The notes below the pieces were generated by a model. The model did no database searches. It was not told where the DNA came from and worked only from the letters and a program-made list of their open reading frames with translations. Both the position numbers and the translations under genes were made by a program. Shown piece after piece: positions 42,740-54,539 of a DNA stretch of 64,000 nucleotides. The stretch covers positions 10,856,100 through 10,920,099 of the forward strand of contig OX030957.1 in NCBI GenBank assembly GCA_943735955.1, written 5' to 3'. Position 1 is the first letter of the stretch. Every line of letters begins with the position of its first letter. Origin of the DNA: Piscicola geometra (lineage: Eukaryota; Annelida; Clitellata; Hirudinida; Piscicolidae).

Positions 42740-43066
42740 CCACCCACACACATATACATATTTATATATGATACATTTAAAAATGCTTTTCTAATCCATT
42801 CTTTAAAAAAACTACACAAAATTCCCTAAACGTTGATAAAAACCTCTAATTGTAAAAATGAAATGCAAATAATTTGACCTAAGAGTAACGAAATCTTAAA
42901 AAATATTATTAGAGGAAAAAAGAAATAATTTATGAGTCGCTAATGAGATTAAGGGAGTAAATCAATAATGAAATGTATGTTGGAAAATAAAAGCGGATTC
43001 AAAAGTTGAATGGCGTGAAACAGGCAAAAAGTTTGCACTACAAACTCTATATTATAGCATTGGCTC

Positions 43067-43072
43067 TTTATT
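43067..43072 (-). terminator. DLST polyadenylation signal
   Basis: TTTATT on + is AATAAA on the DLST strand, about 170 bases after the stop codon. Confidence 0.5.
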
Positions 43073-43239
43073 AGCTTCTCTACTAATATTAATCGAATTC
43101 GGCGACACTAAGCACGACACACACAAAGTGCAAGTTGCACTCGTCAATCTGCAGCAAGTCCCTCAAGATGGCTTGTCATCCTCTCCTCCACCCACCATCA
43201 CACCTGCTCACCACCACCACCACCATCATCATCAGCACT

Positions 43240-44182
43240 TCAGAGGTCCAGCAGGATGGTCCTGGGATCTTCGATGGCTGACTTCACCTTCCTCAGAAAC
43301 GTCACCGCCTCCCTGCCGTCGACCAAGCGATGGTCGTATGTCAGCGCCAAGTACATCATCGGACGGATCTTTACCTGGTTGGTTGGTTTGGTTGGGTTGT
43401 GGTGGTGTGGTAATAGTGGAGGTGGTGGTGATGGAGAGGTGGTGGGTTGAGTGAGAGGAGTGAGTTTCAAAGACAATAATTAATCGAGTGAAAGGCGCTT
43501 TGTGCGACGGAGAAAATAGGCTCACTGTTACTAATCACAAATCCACAACATTAAGCCTAAGACTTACTTACAAGTTACAACTCCTCGAATACTCGATTTT
43601 GGGAAAGATAGACAGCCATGCTATATTAAAAAACATCATCATCATCATTATCAACACCATCGTACCTCGCCCTTGACGGCGACGGGTCGGTCGAAGATGC
43701 CGTGCATGCCGAGGATGGCGCTCTGGGGCGGGTTGATGATCGGAGTGCCCATCAGACTGCCGAAGACGCCTCCGTTGCTGATGGTGAACGTGCCGCCGTC
43801 CATGTCCTCGATCGCCAAGCGGCCTGCCTTCGCCTGTGCGGTCGTGCTTACGTGTGGCAATCATTACGAATAGGAAGTGAAGCTTCAATAAACGACACGG
43901 GGTGTGGAGACAATGGGAGAATGTGCTTAAAGATTGAGGGATGTGGCAGAGACCTTCTCTCCCAGCTCGAAGAGGCTCTTCTCGATCTCCGCGCAACTCT
44001 GCACCTGCACATTCCTCAGCACCGGCACAACCAAGCCCTGTCAAATTAAACAAACATCATCATCATCATTAAGCTCATAATAAAAGCTTATAGCTTGATA
44101 AGCCCACAATCCCACACCCACACACACACACGCACACACACACACACACACACACGCACACACACACACACACACACGCACA

Positions 44183-44255
<73 letters not shown>

Positions 44256-47200
44256 AAACAGACAGACACACACACACGCGTACCTTGGGCGTAGCGACGG
44301 CGACAGAGATATCGACGTAGTCACGGTAGACGATGTCGGTATCGTCGATGACAGCGTTTACGGCTGGTTGGTCGACCAGAGCGTACGCAGAGGCCTTCAG
44401 GAAGGGACTCATGAAGCCCAACTTGACGCCGTGCTTCTTCGCGAAGGCGTCCTTGTACGTGTTGCGCAGTTCGATGATGTTGCTGTTGTGTGGTTGTTGT
44501 TGTTGTTGTGTGGTTGTTGTTGTTGTAGTTGTTGTTGTGTGGTTGTTGTTGTTGTTGTGTGGTTGTTGCTGTGTTGTAGTTGTTGTTGCTGTGTGGTGCT
44601 TGCTGCGATAATGCGAATGACAAACTTTGGAAAATAGCAAGCATGAATAATGATGACGACGACGATAATGATGAAGATGATGATAACAACAACGACGATG
44701 ATGACTATGATGACGATGATGACGATGATGATGACGATGACGATGATGATGATGATGATGATGATGATGACCTCATGTCTACTTCGTTGAAGGTGGTCAG
44801 CATGGCACACGTGTTCTGCGCCTCCTTCAGTCTCTGCGCGATCCTCAAGCGCATCCTGTTCATCTTCACCTGCGTGGTGGTGCTGATGATGATGATGATG
44901 CTGATGAGGTTGCTGGTGATGATGATGATGCCGATGAATATGACGTCAATACTTGGAAATAAAACGCCCCCGTGAAGATTAATTAATCAATCGATCGAAA
45001 GCATGAATGGTATGAATAAGTTGATGATGATGATGATGATGTCTGTATTGAAGCATGCCACACACCCTCTCTTCTGTGCGCATCCCAGGCACAGGCTTGG
45101 ATCCATCGGTGGGAGGGGGAGGTCTACTGGCTGCTTGGGGAGTGATGGAAGCGACAGGGGTGGTCGAGAGGGGCTTGGTGGGCATGGAGGGTGGAGTGGG
45201 CGCCATGGTGGGAATGGGAGTGGATGCTGCCGGTGGTGGAGGGGCAGACGTGGTAGTGCCTGCTTCCTTTGGTGCTGCCCCTCCTTGGTGATGGTTGCTA
45301 GAAGTGATTCATCGAGAGACACGAAACACAATACGAAAGATTTCAAAAAAGTCTTGGAAAAGTAAAATCGAAGTGGAAATATGAATGTTGAACGTCTCGA
45401 ATGGCCTGTGAACGAACCAGTCCTGAGCTTGAAGAGAGGCGTGTTGGCTGTGATCTTGGCTCCGTCCTCCACCAAGAACGCCTCGATGACGCCTGCTACT
45501 GGTGCTGCTATCGGCATCGACGTCTGTCGTGTTGTGTCGGTGCTTCACCTCGAGATGGTCGTCAAAATGCTTTGTGACCTACTTAAAGTTAGTCAATGAG
45601 AAAACGAACTGAAAGGTGATTAGGCAGCGTGACACACGCATGAGGGTAACAATACCTTGTCTGTCTCAATCTCCATCACCACCTCGTCCTCCCTCACTGC
45701 ATCTCCGACGCCTGTGTGTCATGAATCGCTTGTGCACGAGTCTTTGACGTGGAAATGCATCGGTTGCACCAAATAGTCATTTACAACAACAAAACATGGA
45801 GGATCATTGAAGACACTCTCTACATCAACCCCACCACAACAACACAATACCACCACTACAACACCAGCACACCACCACACCAGCACAACACCACTACAAC
45901 ACCACCACACCAGCACAACACCACTACAACACCAGCACACCACCACTACAACACCAGCACGAACTTTTCTGGAACTTGACATCTCCCTCTGAGACTGAGT
46001 CAGCAAAGGGTGGAGACACCACCACCCTCACATCACCCCCTCCCCCAGTGGAAGCTGCTGCTGTGGAGGTGGGAGGAGGAGGAGGGGCGGAAGTGGCAGC
46101 AGGAGGACTCACTGAGGCACTCACCTGTGCACCACCACCACCACCGCCTGAAACTGATGGATGTTAAAACGAAGTTAGTGCTGAAACATGGCATTGAAAC
46201 GTGTTGATAATGAGACGATGCCATCCTGCAATGGGACCAACCCTGTATTTTGAAGAGGTCCTGTTGGGCGACCACCTTGGAGCCATCTTCAACAAGGTAC
46301 GCCAACAAGGTGCCCGAGACAGGGGATGGCACTGGCATCGAGGTCTGCAGAAGGCAGCATGTGTGTGGTGCTTGTGATTTGGTGGTCCAAGTGATTGTAT
46401 ACAACTATTCGATCGCAATAAAGCTGCGATGGATGTTTGTAAATGTCAACTGAAGCTCCATTCGAACCTTGTCGGTCTCGATCTCGCACACTGTCTCATC
46501 CTCGCTCACCTGGTCGCCAACGGCTTAATGCATTGAAATGGGTTTAAAGTTTCGAATGTGGATTCTTAAATGATTGATTTGTTCAAAGAAAGGTATTATG
46601 AAACATATTGTAGATTATTCATCGATTTATGAAGATGTCTCAATATTTATTTGACTCACTGTATGTCTGCCCTGTTTACGAAAATATAGAAAACACTGCA
46701 CCACCGCACAAGCACCAAGCTCAAACCATCGCACAAGCACCAAGCTCACACCACCGCACAAGCACCAAGCTCACACCACCGCACAAGCACCAAGCTCACA
46801 CCATCGCACAAGCACCAAGCTCACACCACCGCACAAGCACCAAGCTCACACCACTGCACAAGCACCAAGCTCACACCACCTCACAAGCACCAAGCTCACA
46901 CCACCGCACAAGCACCAAGCTCACACCACTGCACAAGCACCAAGCTCACACCACCGCACAAGCACCAAGCTCACACCACTGCACAAGCACCAAGCTCACA
47001 CCACCGCACAAGCACCAAGCTCACACCACCGCACAAGCACCAACCTTTGCCGTACTTCATGTCGCCCTCTGAAACAGAGTCAGCGAATGGAGGCGTCTTC
47101 ACCACCCTCTCCTCGACTTGAGCGTGCACGCGATTCATTTGATGAAAATGGTGTATTATAATTGTTTAAAAGTTATGTATAAATATTACTTGTATGACTA

Positions 47201-47337
47201 ATGAGATAAGAAAATGATAATTTAAGTTAATAAAATTGTAAACAGTACTTGATAAATATAAAAACTCACAAAGTCTAAAAGTAACATGGAGTGATCTTTC
47301 GTGATAGGAAAGAGAGGGTCGAACAGATGAGAAAAGG
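43240..47337 (-). CDS. DLST: Dihydrolipoyl succinyltransferase (OGDH E2) with two lipoyl domains
   Basis: DLST is the E2 core of the mitochondrial 2-oxoglutarate dehydrogenase complex and passes succinyl groups from lipoyl-lysine to CoA. Thirteen exons on the minus strand: 47337-47270, 47116-47045, 46523-46468, 46344-46242, 46147-45965, 45711-45656, 45523-45418, 45283-45066, 44869-44772, 44482-44284, 44037-43954, 43833-43666, 43374-43240, about 514 residues plus a missing first exon. A presequence-like part ([20 protein letters not shown]) precedes lipoyl domain 1 ([28 protein letters not shown]). A Gly/Pro/Ala-rich linker leads to lipoyl domain 2 (the same motifs with [11 protein letters not shown]), then a second Pro-rich linker. 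The acyltransferase core begins [20 protein letters not shown] and ends with the catalytic [12 protein letters not shown]. No E3-binding domain is seen, as in other animal DLSTs. The start exon was not identified. Confidence 0.96.
44110..44278. repeat. (CA)n microsatellite in a DLST intron
   Basis: About 170 bp of CA with a few CGCA and CAAA interruptions, occupying most of the intron between exons 44482-44284 and 44037-43954. On the DLST transcript it reads (UG)n and begins close to the donor. Confidence 0.97.
44483..44771. repeat. GTT-rich and GAT-rich simple repeats filling a DLST intron
   Basis: Read on +, 44483-44594 is GTTGTTGTGTGGTTGTTG-type and 44650-44771 is GATGATGACGATGATG-type. 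Together they make up nearly the whole intron. On the DLST strand the GAT part reads (ATC)n, so the donor is followed at once by GUCAUCAUCAUC. Confidence 0.95.
44880..44935. repeat. GAT-rich simple repeat in a DLST intron
   Basis: GATGATGATGATGATGCTGATGAGG...GATGATGATGATGCCGATG lies 10 bases upstream (transcript sense) of the exon 44869-44772 that opens the catalytic core. In the transcript it is (AUC)n with many UCAU words. Confidence 0.93.
45828..45960. repeat. CAACACCACTACAACACCAGCAC repeat in a DLST intron
   Basis: Imperfect tandem of CACCAGCACAACACCACTACAACACCAC units ending five bases from the donor of exon 46147-45965. Confidence 0.92.
46690..47045. repeat. 25-bp minisatellite in a DLST intron
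   Basis: About 13 tandem copies of CACCAAGCTCACACCACCGC-ACAAG, with alternating CGCA and TGCA variants. It occupies the intron between the first and second lipoyl-1 exons. The long open frames across it come from the unit length of 25 bp, which reads in all three frames. Confidence 0.97.
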
Positions 47338-48535
47338 CTGAGATATGGAAGGATCAATTAGTTAGGCATCAATCAATCAATGACTAATTGAGAGCCAGTT
47401 AATGACCAGAAAATGAGAAAATTAAGAAGTTCCTACTAACTTTTTTTGAGGCTTAACAACTGTAAATAAATATTTAAATACATATTTAATGATTACATAA
47501 CTCATATATTTGAAAAAATGATTTCATTATTAAGCAATTTTAATGCTCAATAACAGAATAAAATTTATTTAATAAACGCACCTATACTTTGAACAACTGG
47601 TAGAGTTCTTAAATTCCTGCTCTGTAAATTTCAAATATATCAACATTCTAGTTAACAGTCTATGAAGTTTAATAATTAAACAAGCTTCATGAGAATATAA
47701 AGATTTATGAATATATTAAATAATATACTTTTATTACTAGATTAATAATATTTAATTATTTTAAAAGTTCCTTAATAAACCTAAAATCTTTTATAAAACA
47801 ATATTTTACCTTTCGAACTTATGTTTAAAATCTTTAATATATTTTAATAAATACTAATAATTGAATATGTAAAATTTATTGAAAGTTCCTTTGATATTAT
47901 CAGAAAAATCTTGAAAATAATCAATCAAACTAGATTTGATAAAATTGAAAATTTTAGATTTATATACGATTCTGAATTATTTTAGCGTAATTGTTTAAAA
48001 TATAAATACTTGTATAACAGGATTTTTAAATGACGAAGGTCATCGTTAACATTTAAAGTCAGATAAAAATTGTTTTAAAATTTATTTTAATATTGAATAT
48101 TTAATTTTTGACCTGGGTGTAGAAAGCTTTTAAAGGTTTTTTCAAGTAGAGCCTTATATTTACAGCCGCACGACAAGCCATTTTGATGGAAAATACCACA
48201 ACACAACTTTTGCTAAAACAAAGATTGTGGGAGTCTTTACTAAATACTTTAATTATGAGACCCTAAACTTAATTTTTAAATTAACATTTTTAATATCTTG
48301 TTTAAATATTTTCAACGATGTCCTTACAAGTCATAATCATAAGTTTTATATTATATTTGATAGCCTATGTTCGAAAAAAAACTTATAATTGATGATTGTC
48401 ATAGAATCCATGATTATAACATTTTTTTAAATTTTGATATATGGAAATATATTTTCATTATGAAACATGAATGGATAATGATTTTGAAAAGACTAACTTT
48501 CCGAATTTTTTCTTAATAAATATTAGTAAGTAAGC
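47338..48535. other. Upstream of DLST; first exon not found
   Basis: The presequence exon 47337-47270 starts in phase 2, so at least one coding exon with the initiator ATG should lie upstream (higher coordinates). The region is AT-rich and I cannot single out that exon. Confidence 0.5.
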
Positions 48536-48640
48536 GACGAAACCAAAGCGGGTTCAAACCAGGATGGTCCAAGGTAGACCAAGCCTTGACCCTCAACCTT
48601 ATATCTCAAACAAGACGTGAGTACAGACCGTGACCAAAAA
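48536..48640. mobile_element. Non-LTR retrotransposon RT fragment
   Basis: AGCGGGTTCAAACCAGGATGGTCC...CTTGACCCTCAACCTTATATCTC is the inverted, diverged counterpart of 52860-52960, where the encoded protein resembles the reverse transcriptase stretch FTSGMSTLDHVLTLN. Short and degenerate. Confidence 0.6.
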
Positions 48641-48706
48641 AATTCTTCGTTAAAAAGTCTTCAGAAACAAAATTATTCCAGAAAAAAGTACTTAGAAAAA
48701 AGTCTT

Positions 48707-49552
<846 letters not shown>

Positions 49553-49639
49553 CTTATGGGAAAAATTCTTCCGAAAAAATATTTTTATAAAAAAGTATTT
49601 GATCAATATTATATTATTATTAATATTATTATTTGCTTG

Positions 49640-50150
49640 CACCAGTATGGAGCGTAGCAACAAACTCCTTCCAATTCGTCCTCTCTGAAGCATCTTGTGG
49701 GCAGCGTAGATGCTCAAACTGAAAGGCTTCATGTCGCTCTCTAGGGTAGATAGCCACGCCAGTTTGGAACGACTTCAGTTCTTGGGTAGATTGGGAAAAA
49801 GTGCGGCCTTAGTATCGGACCCATCTAGAAGGCGAGAGACATGACCAAACAGCTTGAGTCTTCTCTTCTTGAGCATGTTGGAGATGGAAACTTGTTTTGT
49901 TATTTTGAGAACCGCATCAATTGTTACCTTTTCCGACCAAAGAAAGTTGCATTTTGATCGGAGACATTGGGAACTAAAAGCATCCAGACTCCTAGCATCT
50001 CTTTTTGAAAAAGTTTCAGAGCCATAAAGTCGAATTGGAAATATGTATGAGTTGTATCGTCTGAAATTCGTTCTCTCTTTAATACGAATGCGCCAGAAGC
50101 AATTTTTGAGCTCACTTGAAGAATTTCCTGCCAATGCCAGACGACGCGTT
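49640..50150 (-). mobile_element. Non-LTR retrotransposon 3' end
   Basis: The minus-strand frame 50134-49775 carries the C-terminal motif of many LINE polyproteins: LYGSETFSKRDARSLDAFSS...CLR...KKRRLKLFGHVSRL. The frame is broken after PKN and a following stretch (RGRIGRSLLLRS) continues the same tail. The element ends in an (AAT)n-type tail on the minus strand near 49620-49600. 5'-truncated and inactive. Confidence 0.82.
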
Positions 50151-51749
50151 ATTTTTTCGTTTTCACTAGTCTTTTCTCAAAATTTTGCGCGTAGGTGTGT
50201 GTGTGACGGGTAGAACACGTGTGCGTATCTGTAATAATTCAGTTGTATTAACCTTTATTTTCCCGAACCCCTTTTTAGTCAACATACGACAATGCTTTTT
50301 CATCATGTAACCATTTCGATTCAATTAAAAGATAGAGCTTTTTTTTAATTTTCAATTTTAAGGATTTTTAACCTATCTTCCCAAAGTGGAACGTTGCGTC
50401 ACTCTCATAAGTAAGTTACGCAAAGAGAAAAAACCCAAAAAATATTGCCTACAAAAGAACAATCGTGGAGAAAAGCATTAGAGAACAAGATAATTTGTAC
50501 TATGATGTCAAAATGAGTTCCAAGCAGTGAAAATCAGAGTCATATTCTATTTATTGTGATACAATTGAAAACATGCAGCCGTTTATTGCATTTCATACAC
50601 TTCATTCTTGTCTTTTTACCACAATAAACACAGCAACCTTGTACAGTTTAACTAATAAATTATTGAAACTCATCGTGTTTTATGCCAAGAGGTGTGGTGG
50701 AAATTGGACTTCCCAAAAAGAGTCGAGCAATAGATCTCAACAAACCTGCAACTATTTCATGTCAAAATTCAATAATGACTCAGCCTACCCGATGAAAGAA
50801 CACTTCAATGAATTTACCTTGCCACAATCACAGCAATAATGATTGAATTAGTGAAAAGATTCCACCACCATTTCTTGTCTTTACTTCTTGTGCCGAAAGA
50901 AATTCATCAAACTGATCAACTTTTCCCATGCCATCAGTATAGTTTGCTATCATCCTGGGTTGAAATACTTTCTTTTTCTTGTTGGCACCTTTCACATGAC
51001 GTTTAAATTCTTACCGCCAGATTTACACATCAAAGTTTGATTCCCAAGTCACCAAATTATTATCTTACAGGTTACCATCTTACGAAACAAACTTTACCAC
51101 CACAACAATACTGGTACTTTCCCCTCTCAGTCTTGCTAACTTCTCGCTTGTTCGGTGAGAGGCATCCCAAAATAAAGTATCAAAATAAAGTTTGTGATTT
51201 TCTTTGACTGGATTCAACAAAACTGTGCTTCACTGTTTTCCAAGCAATCTGTGTTCTGGTCGGTCAGTTTTGCCGCAAGAAATACTCGCTTGATATGGAT
51301 AACCATCAGCCGATCACCACATCCAGTTTGTTTCCAACTCTCATTCGCTTACTATTTACGTCTCAACCATTTAGCTCCTTGTTGTCTGTAGTATGAAAAT
51401 AAGGATTAATAAATACCCAGCTTAATATCGAAAAATTTAACTGTTTCAGAGCTATATTTATTTTATCATTTATTATATTATATTTAATTATATTATATTA
51501 TAATATAATATATTATTCAATTATTATTTATATTGGTGATAGTTTAAAACTTTAATTACTGAAAGACTTTTATTGTCAGCTAGATAACTGAATTTTTTCA
51601 GTTTCTTTAACAGATTTTTATAATCATGAGAGTGACCCAACGTTTCCGAAGTGGAACATAGCCACAAAATTTCATTTTTCATGAAAACAAACTAATTTTT
51701 AATTTTGAAACACTTATGAAATTTTCAATCAAGTAGTTACAGAAAAGGT

Positions 51750-52562
51750 TAAAACCGTCTTGAAATGGAGCTGCATAATAAAAATTAACTTATAGACTTA
51801 CTTCAAGTGCTCAACTGCTGCTTCTGACACCAAGTGCGCATCCAAGCTGGATAACACTACCAGAACAACTTGAAATAGGGAGGTTCCATAACTTCTCTTA
51901 CTAGACAGCCTAGGCGATTGTTTATCTGTGGGTTCTGGCTTGAAAACTCAGTGAGATCGTTAAAGTGGTGAATAAGAACTGTTGTTGCTTTGGAAAAACC
52001 CGAACTTGTTGTCTTTGTAAAAAAACAGCTCACTGGATACCATTCTTTACTCGAGGTAGAGAAGAAACTCATTGAATCGGTTCCAGGGTTTGGCTGAGCT
52101 CGGAAGCCACCAGCTGAAGACACATGTCAAGTACATGTCCAAATACACTAGAATTTTTTCTATAACCGTTTATTTCCACCATAAAACTTTTTAAAACCTG
52201 ATATATTCTTATATCCGTTTCAACCAATTGCCGAACTTTATTCATGCCACTGCCTAAGCCAAGTGTAGTGTGGACGGCACAAATATTTTTTTCTCATATT
52301 TATAATATAATATTATATTAAGTATTATATTAAGTAACCTTATTTAATTAAAATTTGGATAAATTAAATTATCGAATGATTTATTTTTACTTGAAAACGC
52401 TGAGGCTTAACCCTAAATCTTCGAATTAGTTTTTTGGGTTTGGGGGGAGGGGGGTTTTCATCAAAAGTACCAACTTCCAATATTAAATGTTCATGAAAGA
52501 ACTTAGTGAACCATATTTTAAGTAAACGTAACGGATTTCCAATTTTTCAATTTTTTGCCTAC
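51750..52562 (-). repeat. Unrecognised ~800-bp dispersed repeat, copy 2
   Basis: Inverted match to 24926-25728. On the minus strand the frame from 52123 reads SSAGGFRAQPNPGTDSMSFF, and the same codons, interrupted by one stop, are found in copy 1. Downstream the alternative frame SLDAHLVSEAAVEHLK ends at a GTAAGT donor-like site. Family unknown. Confidence 0.75.
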
Positions 52563-52599
52563 CTTGTAGAGATCAGATTCTAATAACAGAACAACGTCG

Positions 52600-52960
52600 T
52601 ATGCGAAAAAAAGGTAGGTAAAATTGGCATCTTCAAGGCTGTGCAAAACATAGCGCGAACCGTTGATTGTTACAGAACTTGATCCATCACAACATTGGAT
52701 GCGTTCCTGGCACTACACAACCCAGACGAAACTTAGATTGAATTTGGAACCAATCGCTGAAGGATCCATCGTATTTGACGCTACTTCCGGTGTTGAAGTG
52801 AAAGACCTGGAAGATCCGGATTATCTTGTCTGGGACTCCTAAATGGTAAAAGCTTTTTTCGAGGTTGTCTGTACTCACGTCCTGTCTGTGATATAAGGTT
52901 GAGGGTCAAGACGTGGTCTAGCGTGGACATTCCTGAGGTGAACCTGCTTTTTGAAAAGAT
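52600..52960 (-). mobile_element. Non-LTR retrotransposon reverse transcriptase fragment
   Basis: The minus-strand frame 52878-52687 reads LGVPDKIIRIFQVFHFNTGS...KYDGSFSDWF...LGCV, the usual region before the catalytic block of LINE reverse transcriptases. Upstream, in another frame, is SGMSTLDHVLTLN. Frameshifted and truncated. Confidence 0.75.
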
Positions 52961-52983
52961 AGATCAAAGTTGGACAGACTGAT

Positions 52984-53336
52984 TGTCTGGTGTTGACATT
53001 CTTTGTCAGCCATCTTCGTTCCAGACCCTGGAACAAGAACTCATGTTAGTTATAGCGCAACGAGCCGCTTTGGCCTTTTCTGCATTCAGCATTATCCATG
53101 GAGTGCCACGAGGAGGCATGCTGTTGAACATTGGAACAAAACTTGCATCGCAGGTCGAGCTTTTTTCAGTTTTTCGTGGGTAGTCCTCGGACCAAGAGGG
53201 AACCCACTGGGAATCTTATGTACGCTATGTACACACGGCCACTCTTTAGCACCCCTTTGTCTCTCGTACCACATATAAAGAAGCTTCTCGTTAATAAACT
53301 CTCTCTTGTCCCCATATTTCAATCGCATACGCTTCA
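52984..53336 (+). mobile_element. LTR of a degenerate LTR retrotransposon
   Basis: The stretch begins TGTCTGGTGTTGACA and ends ACGCTTCA (TG...CA). It contains TATATAAAG (about 53273) and AATAAA (about 53293) in the order expected for an LTR promoter and polyadenylation site. Directly after it lies ATTGGTGACCCCGACC, a typical primer-binding site. No matching second LTR is visible in the window. Confidence 0.7.
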
Positions 53337-53564
53337 ATTGGTGACCCCGACCGAACAACAACATTTCCAACAACAACATCTCATTCTTGGAGAAGATACA
53401 GAGACTGCCGCAGTTCAACCGCATAAAGAGAAGCAACAACTAAAACAAAAACAAGAGTAGCAACAACTAAGACAAAAACAAAAACAAGAGAAGCAAGAAC
53501 AACAAAATCAAGCTTTTTAAAAAAAACAACTAAACACCAACAAGAAAAAACAAAAAGAAGCAGA

Positions 53565-53850
53565 TGTTTTTCCGACCACGTGGGTTTCTCGTTTTGGCAT
53601 TCCGCTTTATCTTGTGACGGACCGAGAACGCCAATCTGAGCCCGAACTCATGAGTCATCTTCCTGCATTGATCGCTCCCTTAACGTTTTCAAAATCACAA
53701 ACCTCTGGTGAATGCCTTCTACAACCAAATTCCACCGAAGTCAGATCGCCAGCAACGCCATCCGCCACATATTTCAGAATACGTCTGCTCATTTGAGTAC
53801 ATACGTGATTTTTGAAAATATTGTGGCAGATGCGCTTTCTGGTGCCGATA
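53565..53850 (+). pseudogene. Gypsy-like integrase and RNase H remains
   Basis: A + frame gives WVSRFGIPLYLVTDRERQSE, the integrase stretch around the second catalytic Asp. About 100 bp further, in another frame, NIVADALS resembles the end of a gypsy RNase H domain. The order is reversed from that of an intact element and frames are broken, so this is rearranged debris downstream of the LTR. Confidence 0.65.
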
Positions 53851-54104
53851 CAGAAGAACAACAGAAGAACAACAGAAGAACAACAGAAGAACAACAGAAG
53901 AACAACAGAAGAACAACAGAAGAACAACAGAAGAACAACATAAGAACAACAGAAGAACAACAGAAGAACAACAGAAGAACAACAGAAGAACAACAGAAGA
54001 ACAACAGAAGAACAACAGAAGAACAACATAAGAACAACAGAAGAACAACAGAAGAACAACATAAGAACAACATAAGAACAACAGAAGAACAACAGAAGAA
54101 CAAC
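53849..54104. repeat. 11-bp minisatellite AGAAGAACAAC
   Basis: About 23 tandem copies of AGAAGAACAAC, with occasional CATAAG variants. Because 11 is not a multiple of three, all frames stay open and give spurious ORFs on both strands. Confidence 0.97.
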
Positions 54105-54344
54105 TTACTCCTCTCATACCCCACTTATTCCACGCGATCCTTAAATCCAATTCGTTTCCTATTTTCTTCGTTAAATCCTGAAATAGTATTTTAACTTAAT
54201 CTGACGTAACCTGGATTTGGGGTATGGTTGGTGCTTGCTCCCCATTTGGTCTTGGGTTAGCATTACTGGTCTTGTCATCGGTGAATACTGACTGATTAGT
54301 TCGGTAAAATAGTTATGTAATAAAGTTCGCTACATATCCTAATA

Positions 54345-54526
54345 ATGACAATAATAATGTCTATTTATAATTCGCCAAAGAAAGGCACGCACACTATGTA
54401 TATATCTCTCAACACATTCACGTGAAAAACCGCATCATTTACACTAAGATTAGCTCAAAAGGGATTCGAACTGGATACCTCCAGGTTGCAGGTTTGACGA
54501 CTCACCATCTTAGCCATCCCGCTCGT
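54345..54526 (-). repeat. tRNA-derived SINE, family 1, second copy
   Basis: The minus-strand head reads ACGAGCGGGATGGCTAAGATGG...CCAGTTCGAATCCCTTTTGAGC with A and B boxes. The tail ends GGCGAATTATAAATAGACAT near 54360, as in the copy at 32740-32931. Confidence 0.75.
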
Positions 54527-54539
54527 AATCTAAAAATTA

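Larger units (their letters stand above)
45655..47116 (-). other. Duplicated lipoyl-domain exons in DLST
   Basis: Lipoyl domain 1 is encoded by the end of exon 47116-47045, then 46523-46468 (56 nt) and 46344-46242 (103 nt). Domain 2 is encoded by the end of 46147-45965, then 45711-45656 (56 nt) and 45523-45418 (106 nt). Domain 2's last exon therefore extends 3' of this interval, to 45418. The intron positions are identical in both: after the Lys codon preceding (A/S)VGD in phase 1, right after the EIETDK codon in phase 0, and in phase 1 at the end. The middle exons have exactly equal length. This is an exon-set duplication. Confidence 0.93.

Noticed and set aside
46629..47072. 147-codon His/Thr-rich frame on +
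   Set aside because: It is antisense to DLST and spans the 25-bp minisatellite, whose unit reads open in all frames.
53712..54194. Gln/Asn/Thr repeat proteins on both strands
   Set aside because: They come from the 11-bp tandem repeat, which is not a multiple of three and stays open by chance.
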